64,000 nucleotides of DNA, from NCBI GenBank assembly GCA_037783545.1, contig JBBELK010000068.1, forward strand, positions 2,108,001 through 2,172,000, given 5' to 3'. The DNA comes from Henricia sp. BOLD:AAB3569. Taxonomy: Eukaryota; Echinodermata; Asteroidea; Spinulosida; Echinasteridae. Shown piece after piece: positions 30,501 to 45,500 of this stretch (the stretch's first letter is position 1; the number at the start of each line of letters is the position of its first letter). A program made the position numbers and the translations under genes. The notes beneath the pieces were generated by a model. It was given only the letters and a program-made list of their open reading frames with translations, ran no database searches and had not been told where the DNA came from.

Positions 30501-33500
30501 ACCTTTAAATTGACTTTTGACCATGAAGATGACCATACAAATATTAAAGACTTTAATAAATGAACTCAGCATCCTGTAAATCCTAGAATGGACACCACGA
30601 TTGTTGAAATTGACTAGGGAAAGGGCCGTCAGAGTGCAATTTTGTGATTGCTGACCCTCTGTGACCTTTAAATTGACTTTTGACCTTGAAGATGACCTTA
30701 AAATCTTGGAGACTATAATAAATTAACTCAGGATCCTGTAAATCCTAGAATGGGCGCCACGATTGTTGAAATTGACCAACGAGGGGCCGCCAAAGTGCAA
30801 TTTTAAGATGTTTGACCCTAGTTATGGCCTTTAAATTGACCTTTAAATTGACTTTTGACCTTGACGATGACCATAAAAATATTAAAGACTTTAATAAATG
30901 AACTCAGCATCCTGTAAATCATAGAATGGACACCACGATTGTTAAAATTGACCAGGGAAAGGGCCGTCAGAGTGAAATTTGGTGATTTTTGACCATCTGT
31001 GACCTTTAAATTGACTTTTGACCTTGAAGATGACCTTAAAATCTTGGAGACTATAATAAATTAACTCAGCATCCTGTAAATCCTAGAATGGGCGCCACGA
31101 TTGATGAAATTGACCAACGAGGGGCAGCCAAAGTGCAATTTTAAGATTTTTGACCCTAGTTATGGCCTTTAAATTGACCTTTAAATTGACTTTTGACCTT
31201 GACGATGACCATAAAAATATTAAAGACTTTAATAAATGAACTCAGCATCCTGTAAATCATAGAATGGACACCACGATTGTTAAAATTGACCAGGGAAAGG
31301 GCCGTCAGAGTGCAATTTTGTGATTTTTGACCATCTGTGACCTTTAAATTGACTTTTGACCTTGAAGATGACCTTAAAATCTTGGAGACTATAATAAATT
31401 AACTCGGCATCCTGTAAATCCTAGAATGGGCGCCACGATTGATGAAATTGACCAACGAGGGGCCGCCAAAGTGCAATTTTAAGATGTTTGACCCTAGTTA
31501 TGGCCTTTAAATTGACCTTTAAATTGACTTTTGACCTTGACGATGACCATAAAAATATTAAAGACTTTAATAAATGAACTCAGCATCCTGTAAATCATAG
31601 AATGGACACCACAATTGTTAAAATTGACCAGGGAAAGGGCCGTACGTCAGAGTGAAATGTTGTGATTTTTGACCATCTGTGACCTTTAAATTGACTTTTG
31701 ACCTTGAAGATGACCTTAACAATCTTGGAGACTATAAAAAATGAACTTAGCATCCTGTAAATCCTAGAATGGGTGCCACGATTGTTGAAATTGACCAACG
31801 AGGGGCCGCCAAAGTGCAATTTTATGGTTTTGACCCTTTATGACCTTTAAATTGACCTTTGACCTTGAATATGACCTCTTAAAAATTGGCAACAACCGGA
31901 TTTGAATTCCTTGATATGAAATTAACATATCCTCAAATTTGCCAAGATTGTACCCGAAAATGCATATGGGGCCCCTTAGTGCTGTAGACTATATGCTCTA
32001 AAATGCATCAGAGAGCTTTTAAAGTTCCCACGCCGTGGCTTTGCAGGTTGTTGAAATACAATTATTTTTCCTGATTTTTTACAAATCTCCATTCTCATGC
32101 CTGTATAAGGGCCACCTGTTCATTATGGCCACATTTTATTGGTCCCTTGAGTGGCCACTATGCAAGTTTCATTATACCATTTTACAAAAATAAGTGCGAA
32201 TGTCATGGTTTAAGATTTTATCATTCATTTTTTCTGATTTCTTTCGTTCTTTCTTGTCCAGCTGGCAGAAGTCGACGTATCATGACCAAGGGAGGTGGGG
32301 GCCAGACCGTGCCTACCGCTCCACCAATGATGAGGACCGTGATCAGACTATGGTGTCATGAAGCCACTAGGACATACTATGACAGAGTGACGTCCAAGGA
32401 AGGTCAGTTTTACATGACAGAAATTATCTCCACGATTTCAGTTTGATTTTTGTGTTGAGGGTCTATATTTCACCTCAAAAAATAAATTGAAATTAACACA
32501 CAAAAAATCAAATATCTTGGCTTGCCAAGATTATTGTCTTGTCAGTGAGATAGGCCTACTGGTTTAAAAAATCCAACTGGAAGTAACTGGGAGGAAAAAT
32601 TAGCCATCTTGTCAGCTTGCCAGCTGACAGTTCCACGTACCACCAACACATGGGGAGATAGATCATTTTTACATGCTGGTCCATTCCTGTGGAACAAACT
32701 TCCTCAGACCATCCGTTCACTTATAAATCTCTCTGATTTCAAGATTGCACTCAAAACACACATGTTTAACCTTCTTTTGTTAGTCTAAGTATTCTGTTTC
32801 ATTGTTATGCGCCATGAGCGTGACGGATTCTGTTTCATTTATGACGGATACCGGCGTAGTTTAAATATTCGTTATTATTATTATTATTATTATTATAAAT
32901 TGCACTTTTGTGTTAACTTTTCATCTGAATCAAAAGTTTCAATCTAATTCAAAAAATTCATCCATACTTCGTTAAAATTCATGAATACTTAAAATAGTTT
33001 ATAATGCATTTCTGTTGTCACACTTGCGGTCTTAAAATGAAGGGTTAAGGCCCGGCTGGTTAGTCTGGTTTAAACAAAATAGTTTTTCAAAGATGCTGAT
33101 GAAGCAACAGGTGGAACAAAACAAGCATTAAATGCAGGGTTTTAGTCGAGTCCCTCACAAGTCCTCACAAGCCTTCACAAGTCCACTACAAGTCCCTGGG
33201 TCTTAATTCAAGTCACAAGCTATTCAAATGAACTTGAACAGAGGCACAGTGTTGTCCAGAGATTTTGGAGACACAGGCGAGAATAAAATGAGTAGCCGGT
33301 TGTGTACACAAGAGACTGAAAGTAATTCTAGTATTGGATAGAATAAACGACAGGATTGTTTTGGTTAATTCAAAAAGTAGCCGGCGGCAAATGACAGAGT
33401 AGCCGGAGAAATCGCCGGCAGCCGGCGCTTCTGGACAGCACTGGAGGCATTCATTCATCCTTTGCGTCTTGTTACTGGACTTGTGACAGACTTTTGATTT

Positions 33501-36500
33501 TATCGGCTCTGGACTTGTGACAGACTTGTGATGGACTGGACTACAACCCTGATTATACGTACAGTTTACAACCAGTCAACCATGCAAATTTAAATTTCCA
33601 ATTGGAATTGACCCCAGATACCTTGAAGCAAACTTTCCTTTAACTTGGTATAGAACTCGAACATTGATTCTAGTCCTTTTACGGTCTGCCAGATGATCTG
33701 ACTGCATTTTAATAAAACTTTACAGATGAAGCATGGTTTGGCAAATTGCTGGAACAAATTGTGGAAAAACACTTCTGCACTGGAGAGGAGAAACCACGAA
33801 CACTCACACCAGTCAACGACCAAGATGAATTCTACAAGGTATGTGCGATTTTGATCCTGCTCCTGCTCCTGCTAGTGTTCAATCAAATTTGGTATATCAA
33901 CCTTTTTTCTTTTTTTTAAATATAAAATTTTTTTTTTTTTAGTGAACCTCCTTTGTGACAGTGGTCTGTCCAGTCATATTTTTAGTCAAATTAAATGTTA
34001 ATATATGGACTGATTTTACCTTCTCAAAACAATTTCGGAAAGTCAAGTTTGACTGACGATTTCAATCTTGTTACTAAATCATTTTCCCTGATTTTGGTAT
34101 CATTGGAAAGCCCTGTTATTCCTCTTTATGATGATGTGTCATTTGTTATGATTAAAGAGGAAGAATCCCCCTTGACGAAAATCCAGCATTTAGGCTTTTT
34201 TCGATAGTCCAAACATCCCTCTTGCCGACGTGGATTTTTATTATTTTTTAATTGTCGGTTTTAAGTGGATAAATTGCAAGCAAAAGTGCGCTTTTCGAAA
34301 ATGAGATTTTCGCGATTTCTGAAACGCTCATTAGGTATTCATGATATGCGCGTGACCCCGTGACGCAATCCTGAGAAAGAGAAGTCAACACGATTGTTAG
34401 CTCCATACGTTTACACGCAAAAAACTTAGAAAACCGTCTCTGTTAGATGGTGTTTTTTTGAAGAATTTTGTTGGTCCAAAAAGCCAGAGATATGCCCAGT
34501 AGCTGCGTAGTTGTATGTTTTACCAGACACTATGAAAAAAAAGAGCAGAAAGATTTTCTTTTCTATAACCAAGAGAGAGAAAAATGAGTCGCTCATTCTA
34601 ACTTGTACCGGGCGATGTTCAAACACGTCGAAGCTTCCCCCGCAGTGAACCGTCCAATGCTGTAGACAGACCGCTGTGAATGCCGTTCGTTCCGTGACAA
34701 AACCACCCGTCGCAATGCACCAGTATTTACTTCAAAAGAGCTTCATTGTGAGCGACAATTTCACCGTTTTTTTTCACAAAACAGGTAATAGTAGAGTGTT
34801 GTCATATTACATGAAGTGTTTTTCACGTTTGTATTTTGAATTACAAGGACAAAACAGGCATGATAAACATTCACTTCGTGTATTTGCCATTCAATACTGC
34901 ACAGGCCGTTTTGTATGTTTCTCAGGATGACGTCAAAACCCTGTTGATAAACAAGCCAAGTGACCTCGAGCGTTTCAGAATTCGGGTGCAGAGGGTCGGA
35001 ACTGCTTTACGTTTTAAGCAAAAGCCTGTCGATTTTTTTTGAAAAACAAGTTGTCATGGTGTTGTAGACTCATACACCTCCATGATAAACAGAAAAACTA
35101 AAAAAATGTGGATGGGGGGGATTCTAGCTGTTTAAGCAATTGGGGTATGTGCAGCACAGCTGAATACGGGGGGCGGGTGTAAAGTGAAATGTCATAAAAT
35201 GCATTGCTATTGTCAAAAAGTGCATTCCCATCCTCCAAGCAAAAGGGGAATGCACTGCATGACAATAGCAGTGAATTTTGTGACATTTCACTTTCCACCC
35301 ACCCCTGTATTCCGCTATACTGCACATCCCCCAATTGATTAATCATAACAAATTACACATCACTGTAAAGAGAAATAACAGGGCTTTCCAATGATACCAA
35401 ATTCAAGGGAAATGATTTAGTAACAAGAGAGAAATCGGCAGTCAAACTTGACTTTCCGAACTTTTTTTGAGGAGTTTATTATAGCTTTCACATAATGCAC
35501 TCGTAAAAAAACACATACACCAACGGGAAGTCGTGAAGTGAAATGATGCATAGTTAACATTTTGACATCTAGCAATGTTTTGTAAAAAAAATTTCACAAA
35601 TGGCTCATTTAAGGTAGCGTGTTTAGATTTTCCCAGAAAATAGATTCCGTTTTAACCTAAGCATCATATAAAATACCTCCCCAAAATACTATCCATTGGA
35701 AGAAAAAATTTGCAATCACCTATTTGGATGTGGAAGCAAAAAGGTCGGTGTAATCACTGCACTGCTTTATGGAACCAGATAAATTAGTTCACAAAACATT
35801 GGTGGTTTTTTTGACGATATCCTTGAAAATATACGGATTGTGAACATACAATTTTAGAATGCGGGTAATGATAAAATATGACAAATGATATGGTATAAAA
35901 ATGGCGGAGGGGGAGGGAGGTGGTGGGTGGGCGATTAAAAAATGTGATCTAGACACAACACACTCTGAACGCAAAAAGATATCTTCTTGAAATGTAAGAA
36001 CATTTTTGATTTTTCATTCAATTTTTTTGTCAATGTTAACTTGCCCCTGTGTGCTTTTTTAAGAACATAAATCCCTATTGATTGGTAGGTCTTAGTCACG
36101 CCTTTGCAATTTTCATTAGCATTTAACCAAGCGGATCAGCCCTTCATTTATGCTTGGTATGTGGCGGATGATACAGCAGATAAAATGGGAGCCAGTAATA
36201 TTCTGTTGTGTTAAAGATACATTATAAACTCCTAAAAAAAGGTTCGGAAAGTCAAGTTTGACTGACGATTTCTCTCTTGTTACTAAATCATTTCCCTTGA
36301 ATTTGGTATCATTGGAAAGCCCTGTTATTTTTCTTTACAGTGATGTGTCATTTGTTATGATTAATCAATTGGGGGATGTACAGTATAGCGGAATACAGGG
36401 GTGGGTAGAAAGTGAAATGTCACAAAATTCACTGCTATTGTCATGCAGTGCATTCCCCTTTTGCTTGGAGGATGGGAATGTGTCAATGCACTTTTTGACA

Positions 36501-39500
36501 ATAGCAATGCATTTTGTGACATTTTACTTTACACGCGCCCCCATATTCAGCTGTGCTGCGCATCCCCCAATTGCTTAATCATAACACATAACACATCATC
36601 GTAAAGAGGAATAACAAGGCTTTCCAATGATATAAAATTCAAGGAAAATGATTCAGTAACAAGAGAGAAATCGTCAGTCAAACTCGACTTGCCGAACTGT
36701 TTTTGAGAAGTTTATAAGTGGAAAACTTAAAAAAAAAAAAAAACATGAATTACAAACTTTCAATATCCGCTCATAACCGGGACGGCCTAAAATGTAACAC
36801 AAGTGTCCGTTCGGTTGCGAGCGTATATTAGAAATTTGTACACAGGGTTTTTAGAATGGCATGTTGTCACACTATTTGTAACCCTTTATGGGCCTAATTT
36901 GTTATCTCCTCAGAACAACATAAGCTTATTTCTTTTATTTTGAGACCAGACAAAGATATTTCTTCGAAAATATGGTCTGTGTTGCCAAAATGCCCCTTTA
37001 CTGTGGAAAGACCCATCAACACTTTTAGTCAAGTTTTTCTTGCCAAGTCATGAAGTAATATTTCAGGTCACTGCACATGATGTATTATAAGCTTCAACCT
37101 ATTTTTCCCCTCCTTTCGGCATCAAAGCTGCAGTACTTGGACAGCCCTGGAACCTCTCCACCATCCACATCACCAGGGGGTGGTTCTCTCCCACCTACCC
37201 CTTGTAGCTTTGTGAGTCTCCAGCAAGCTATATTTTTGTCTGCAGATTTACATCAAATCATTTTAATCAGGCTCTTTTGCACCAAAAGGTTACATCATTG
37301 AATTGGTGTGCTGTGGCCGAGCTGATCAAAGCGTCATCAATATACTGAAACGCAAAAGAAACTAACCACTTGTTTAAAATGTAAAGAAATTGTAACAGTT
37401 CAAAATAAAACAAATCAACAATTGCTGATTGAAACATTGGCATTTTATTGATGACATGTCAAGTTTTTGACCAAGATACACCATATCTCATCAGTTTGTT
37501 CTACAGTAAAGAACAGAAGAGGGTGCAATGTCAGTCCCCTTTCAATAGCGTGTGTGGCCACCATTGATTTGGATACAGGCAGTGCATCGTCGGTGCATAC
37601 TGCCTACCAATCTTTGATCCCCCGACAATCGTGGCATGTTGCTTGAAATGCCCATTTTGCACTGGCCTTTTTAAAGCCAACATCAAGACATCACGTGCAG
37701 CTCATTACAATCATCCCATACCCCTTGGCTAATCACTGACAGTCAAAACAGCTGTTCAACAGCTGTGCCATGAAGTGACCATTGGAGGTTCAAGTGACCT
37801 TCAGACACCGTTTGGTCTGACAGTGAGGACACTATTGTCCACAAATAAGTTCACTTTACTACATACACGCAGTACGTGTTATTGTTGCTGTTTAAAGGTT
37901 TAAAAGGCGGTAAGTTTCTTTTGCGTTTCAGTATATAACAGGCATTTTAATTCTTAAGTTTGTTTTAAGCCAGGGATGCAGCTTACAGCAGCTGTCTCAC
38001 TAGCTACATCATGAGCTGCTTCTTGAAGAGCCGCATCACCAGCCACCATATCAGCTCCCCCTTGTCAGCCAATAAGGAAAAGTATACCCAAAATACAAAA
38101 GACATTGTGCTAATCAAATACAACTTGTACATTTTTTTTATAAAAAAAAAAGAGAAAATTTGACCCACCGAAAACTGGATACGAACTTCACAAAAATGGC
38201 TTATTTTATCTGAAAATCGGGCAAAGAATTATGTTTTTGCGTTCAACTTTTTTCGTAGGAATGCACAAAAGAGTACGCAAAAACATAATTCTTTGCCCAG
38301 TTCTCAGACAAAATGGCGGCATCGCTGGCAGAGTCGTGACGTCACATTGCGGTCGCTGGACTGTAACTATGGTTACTGGTTCACGCTCACGTTTTACATC
38401 CATTGTGTTTGCGCACAGTGTATTCTACTATTATTCTTTTAGAAGAAAACATTGACTTGCAATGGTTTGCTCATACCTATACTCTCATAGCGATACAGTA
38501 TCCTGCCGCCTTATTTTGCGACGGCTGTAACAGAAAAACTCCACAGAAAATGTTCCCCTTGTGGCTCAGATGTAAAAACGAATGGAGAAACGCTTTGCCA
38601 TGCAAGTAGCGTGAACCGTTGCCAAAGAAGTGAACACGTCTGCTCGGAAATTGACGTCACACTCTGCCGGCGAATGGCCATTCTTTATGAAGTTCGTATC
38701 TGTGTCTGTTTTCAATACCGGAGAGACCTTTTCCTCCAGGATTATATCTCTGTACAATGTCATTAATCTTCTCCCAAAACAAAATACCTTCCTGAAAGCC
38801 CTGTGTGCAAATTTCCAATATACCGTATGTATAACAAGGACACCATAAAATGTATTGAAAAGTATTGAAAACAGACTTATCTAGGCCTACTTTTCAGTGG
38901 GTCATTTTTTTCAGTGGGTCACTTGTTAAACATAATGCCTTTTGTTTCTTGGGTATGCTTCTCCTTTACGTACTAGTCCCTCCCCCTTTCCCCTCCCCCT
39001 CCCCCCTTCCCCTCCCCCTCCCCCTCCCCCTGACCAGACCTACTCATTGCCGGCCCCACTCGCCATCCCCCTCACTGTTCTCCCTTCACCGACTCCCTCG
39101 TCGACCCCCTCGCCGACTCCCTCGCCGACTCCTTTGGTGAAATCCTTATTTACCAACCCCAAGACCTGCCTCACTTAAACCGCCTCACAAACCATCCAAC
39201 ATGCCACCACAAATCACACCACAAAATGCATCATTGAGCATGTTTCTGAGCACGATTTTTTGAAACGCTTTGATACCTATCCAGCACTGTTGTTTCCCAA
39301 TGCGTGCAATAGAAAACAAAATTGGAAAACCTTTTTTTACCGATGTGCATAACAGTATTTTGGCAGAACAGCCATTAATGCTCTTTACAGGTCCTATAGA
39401 TGATCTGTTTTTGAGCGATTCTGGGAATAAAACCATTATAAATCAAAAGAAAGACATCAACAAACTCATCCGAAGAAATTTCAGCCCTGTCAAATGTACC

Positions 39501-42500
39501 ATGAAAAAACATGAAAATCCATATGCGTTTTGCCAGTCTTGGCAGGGTGTTTAAAATATTCGTTCTCAGTCGCTCACTCTGTGGCTCGCGTCATGCACTC
39601 TGTGGCGCGCGTCATACTGCGTGTGTGCCCGACCCAATAAAAAATGCATCGCGTTGGAACAGCATACATGCAGTCCAATGGCATGGATTACGGTTAAATG
39701 CGTTGTCGATGTGTGCAATAGAAACATGCTTATTGTCACTCAAATGTGTCCTCAGCTTATCACAAGCTAGTCAAATGTATAATGGTTCGCCAAAAAAGCA
39801 GTTGTTTTCCATTTACATGTATGCTTAATGCATGTTACTTAGCGATGTGGGGTTGCTATGCCGTATGTTGCTGAAGTAGTGTACATATGTAAATATCTAA
39901 ATTTGTCATTTTTTTTTAATGAGTAATTTAAACACATCTACCATTTTTTTCCCTCAGATCTCATCGAGTCTTGCATCAGACGAGCTGGAGGGTCCTCTTC
40001 CTCCCATTGCTAGCACAGCCAATACAGGAACATCCTCAGATGTCAAAGGTCAGGCCAACAGGCCACTTTAGAATGTTGATTTTACATTTCTACGTATTGC
40101 TTTGCATACACTTCAACTTGGGAATAACAAGTCATTTCTTTGGGTTTGTTTTGCCATGCTCAACTTGGTTATTAGCACTGTATGCTCAGTGGTTCCCCGC
40201 CGAGACATGAGAAAAACTTCATAGCGTGCTCGGTGGGACTTGAACCCACAACCTCCTGCATACTAAGCAGATGTCTTAACCACTCGATATTCATTCTTCC
40301 TGACGTAAGCCAAATCACATTCCCAAGTCATTTCTTGATTTCTTGCGTTCAAAATGAATTGAAGGTATATACTGACCAAATTCCACACACAGTGAAACTT
40401 GTATATAATAATAATAATAATAATGGAAATTTATAATGCGCCGGTATCCATCAAAAAAGATGCTCATGGCGCACCTAAGGGACCGACAAAATGTGGTCAG
40501 AATAAACAGGTGGCCCTTATGAGGTTCAGCGTGCACATGCATGGATATACAAACATGCATGTCTATAGTTAAAAAACAGATTGAAATTAAAGGGTTCCCT
40601 ATTAAAAAACTACAATTTGTTCAGTTATTTTTTTTTTTTAATTTGTTAAGCTGTTCTTAAAATTACCCACAGTAGCTGGACTAATTGAGGCAATTTTACT
40701 GTGTGTGGCCAGATTATCCAGGTTCAACTGCCATAGGATTGTGTACAAAAAAATCCTCGTGCCCTGGCCACTGGCCGCATTATACAGGGGCCCCAATATC
40801 AAGGTTCTACCTCCACATGTTTGTGTACAAACTGATTTGGGACCGAACAGATGTGGCCACTTTAGGCAGGTGGCCTCTTTAGGCAGGTGGCCTTAATAGC
40901 ACGTTTCACTGTACATTGGTGACATGGTAACATGGTAAACTTCATAAAAATGTTTGCAAACCCGCAACACCAAGTCTTCACGGTACCCCACATAAATAAA
41001 ATGTGTTAAAAACTTTGCTTAAAAAAATGAGGTTGCCAGTCAAAATTGTATGTGATTGTTATGCCAATCAAGCAAACAGCCCCTACATGTAATTGTAACA
41101 GTGTATATGGTTCCCTCAACCTTGTGTTGTACTCTTGATTTTCCCTCATATTTTCACATGAGCAGGTAGTATTTCACTGACAGAGAGTGGGGACGTAGAT
41201 TCAGAGAGGGACATAACATCTGCAACACCATCACTGCAATCCTCAGCAGGTAGTACCTCTTAAAGGGTCGTTCACACTATATCTACCGCATAGGTCCCAA
41301 TCGCCAATCTTTCCAAAATACAAAATTCAACTCCAGTAGCTTGGAGCTTCTCTGATACCTCATTGGCTGCGCGTTGGAAAGGTCAGCGCACCGTGGTCAA
41401 AGTTCAACAGATTTGAACTTTGACTCAGCTGGAAACGTTTTGCGCGTCGCGACGGGCCGCGCACAAGCGGCAGACCAGTTTCTGTACAAACCAATGGCAC
41501 AGGCGTGCGCAAAGCCATTTTCCGCGATAGTGTGAACGCCCCTTCATAGGGGCGTTAGGGGGAGTCCCTTTGCCACATATCGTGCTGGGTATACTGGTGA
41601 GCTACTGCATAATCTCCACACAATGGGATGTAACATATAGGCACAGGCAACTGAGCAGCATGCTTTAATAGAGTAGTATTTAAAATGAGCTTTTTTGATG
41701 GCTCCTCTTAAGTTTGTAGTCTGTAGTCTGGTTTTAAAGGTCCTAGGGTGGGAGCATTTCTAACATCTAGCGAGAGGCAATTCCATTCGACAAATGCTAA
41801 AAAACTGAAGCGTGTTTTTTGATAGAGAACCCTTCTCTGGAAGACTTGGTTCGGTAAGAATCAGTGCCAATGGCTGCTTTTAACTTTTAAAGTATCAATC
41901 TTTGAGCTGCTCTACTATACAGGGTGTCCCAGAAAAAAACGAAACCGAGATTTATCGATGTTTAATCATACTTTAATCTCAATCTTGAAAGCTTAGTTCC
42001 TCATCTTTCATTTGATACCACTCATATGATACATACTTCACGCATGAATGAATAAAGACAATATGAAGCAGGGCTACCAAAAAGTCGTTTGCACAACGAT
42101 ACCTGAATTTCAAAGAAATAATCACATTTCTAAAAAGTTCATTTCCTGCCCTTTCGTATGATACCTCAGTCAGGAAAAATGAGCCAGGGATGACAGAGAT
42201 ATCCTGCATTTAAATATGGATTGAATTTCCTTTTTTTGTTTAAATCATTCGTTTTTTTCACACCTGACCGATTTTTCGCATGAATGGATTCGGAGATGGT
42301 AACGTGTGCATTAAAAACGTGCGTGTTGAAACCCCTGAAATTCAGGTATCGTTGTGCAAACGACTTTTTGGTAGCCCTGCTTCATATTGTCTTTATTCAT
42401 TCATGCGTGAAGTATGTATCATATGAGTGGTATCAAATGAAAGATAAGGAACTAAGCTTTCCAAATATGTGTCATTTATTATTCAAGATTGAGATTAAAG

Positions 42501-45500
42501 TATGATTAAACATCGATAAATCTCGGTTTCGTTTTTTCTGGGGCACCCTATATATTCCAGTGGTTCCCACCCAAGGTGCGAGAGCATTTCTGTGACGCTA
42601 GTCTTTTTCTTGTTGTTATTCAAGACACATCTTGCATAATGTCGCTGAACCATCCCAAGTTCAGATATGGAATCCTTTTGGTGAGGATCCCATATTCAAG
42701 TGCAATATTCAAGTTAGGAAGAAGGTTTTCATATTAAAATATGAAAACACCCTATGCGTCTCATCATCCGGGTTCAGATGGAGAGATAGATTCTTTGTGA
42801 AAGCACTGAACACAAAACATCTCAAGAAAGTTTCAAAAGTAATTCTCGTTCACAAAATCAGTAATCAGTATCTTTATTTCACATTTCATTCAAGGGTCTA
42901 CAGTGACTGAACAGAGTAATAATGAGGAAATAGACGGAGAGCCTATCGGTAAGTATCTTCAAGTTTTACCTGTAAGTTATATTTGAACAGCGGCGTAGCC
43001 AAGAGGGGTGGGAATGAAAAATCTTAGGATCCCCCACTGGAAATTTGGCAAATGGAGAAATTTTTTTCAAAACTGCATTTTCAACACCCGAAACACACTA
43101 TGACTGTCCCACACGCCCACGGGTCGGCCTCTCGCCCATACACAGTACTTCAGAGTAATAACCGAGTGCAGGGGGAGGGGTGGGGGGTGGGGTCGAGAGG
43201 AGGTCACTGGGGAGGGGATGTCACCAGCCCGCCGCTGATAGCCTCACCTGGCGAAATTTCTTGGTATGCCACTGTTAACGGGTATTATTGAGCGCACTCC
43301 CACAGCAACATCCAGCCCCCAACCCCCCCAGTCGCCCCCTATGGAGAGAGCCCTGGCTACGACGCTGTTTTTGAAAATCAGACAATTTCCATGGTCAGCC
43401 CCCCACCCCCCACCCGCCCGCCCACCCCCATTGATAATAGTCTAGCGACGCCGCTGGGACTGATGGCCTGTCAAATCTCTTTTCTTCTGTCTCGGAAGAC
43501 TTTCTGAGACAGAGGAATCGGAAGAAAACACATTGGACAGTAACATGTCCGGAGGGCGCACTGTGCGCTGCACGTTGCAGACCGAGCACGGGAGGTCAGA
43601 CTTAAGCAAGTCTATGCCTTGAATTATCAGCAGACCGCCAATAATTCGAAATGTTGACAGTAATTGTTCGATAACTAAATGCTGGGGGGTAAACCTGCGA
43701 TGGATTGGCATCCCATCCAGGGGGAGTAGCAATGCTCCTAGTCACTCCATGCCACAGAATCCAGGAATGAGTACTGGCCATATGAACCAGTATGCTCGTG
43801 AAGCGACTGTACCTTAACCTTCCATTACAGATCATGAACACGATGTCGTAGTTGACGCGGAGCCTAAATCTAGACAGCCGAGCCCTCCCGTCATCACCAC
43901 ACACCAGCCCACACCGCCCTCCAAGGCAAGCCAGGCAAAGACACTCACTCCGGCCTTAAAGGTTTGTATTACGTGGATTACCTTGTAATAACGTCCTAGG
44001 CATTCATTTGAGCAGCGGTACCATGAAAGAGCCAATAAGTTACCATAATGTTTTGAAAAAACAAATGCTAATATCATTTTTTTTTTTTTAGTATAAAGTG
44101 AAATTATCAATGTAAATTCTCAATACATTTTGCTCTCTGTATGGTGACCTTAAAGGAGTGTTGTCCAGATCACATTTTTGAACCCCCCCATTTTTTCCGT
44201 GGGTGTTGAGATTTTGATACCATATCATTGGTCATATTGTTCTCATTACCATTCTGAAATTTCACACTCTCAATCGTTATATTTTCAAAGCTATCGTTAA
44301 AAAAACACCGATGTTTTGTAAACTAGTTTATAAGCAGTGCATTGATTACACCAACCGTTTTGCTTCCACATCCAAATTGGAGATTGCAAATTTCCTGTTT
44401 TGTTCCCATGGATAGTTTTTTGGGAAGGTTACTGGTATTTCATATGATTGTTAGGTTAGAGCAAAATCCATTTTTAGTAAAAATCTGAACAAACTCCTTT
44501 AAAAGACCCCAGAGCACTCCTTTGTGAAGAAGGAGATCCCCGATGTCTCTGGCTTTGGAAAAATCTGGACAAGCTTCTTCATAATCCTAGTTGACATGTC
44601 TTTTGTGCAGGATATACAGGCCAAGCGGCGTGACGGAGCAGAAGCCAGACTAGGAACGAAGGGCCGCAGCAGGGGAGTCCACTTCCAAATCGGCCCAGTC
44701 ACAGAGTCACAGGAGGAGAGATATCGTGGGCCGCTGATGAGCATGGAACAGGCATGGCATTCACTGTTTGGGTTGCTTAAAGACGGGTTACATGGTTGAA
44801 AAACTTTTTAAAACAGGAACAACAGTATCATATAACTAAATAATGTGGATGAACTGCCTTGTAGAAATTTCAGCCACAGAGATGAAGTAATGTTGAATGA
44901 ATGGTAAAAATAAAATCATCTGCAGATGCCAATTTCTCTCATGAAGCAGTTGTAGTCGAGTCCGTCACAAATCTTTCACAAATCCAGTCTCGGAAAGAAG
45001 AAAAGAGATTAGACAGACCACTAGTCCAGAGGGCGCGCTGTATGCTGCGCATTACAGACCAGACAATGTTAGTAGGACTTGGACAAGTCTACGTCTTGCC
45101 GTGAGTTGGATTATTGGCAAACCGCAAATAATGGTTTTTTTTCTTTTTCTGTTGATGTTTCATTTGAAAAATATAAATTCAAGAAAACAAATGTATTTTT
45201 CGAGGTGCCACAGCCTGTTCAAGTCTCTGCAAAATCAAGCAGGGACTACAAGCCAACGAGATCCAATCCTAAGTAACAGGGGTGGAACGTCAAAGGACCT
45301 CGATGCCAATCTGAGTTTTTCAAAATAAAAAATTTGTTAAATTTCTTTGACAGATAAAAAGCCCTGAAGAGAATCTCTGTGACATCATATTTGCGAAGTA
45401 CATTACATCGGGCCAGAAGGACAGTGAACGAGGTATATTCAAAGGTCCATTGTATTACTTGCAGATAAAACCTTTAAGGAAATCCTGAAAAAAAGTAGCA

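Noticed and set aside
41979-42505. Near-identical 73-76 codon frames on opposite strands ([18 protein letters not shown])
   Set aside because: Both come from the two arms of one palindromic MITE, so the same sequence is read twice.
45196-45276. Possible extra exon between exons 15 and 16 (ccacag acceptor, [20 protein letters not shown])
   Set aside because: The donor would be the weak cctaa|gtaac and the product has no dynein similarity. Phase agreement is already met by exon 15 to 16 with a GC donor. Left out, but it is the main alternative if the GC donor is wrong.
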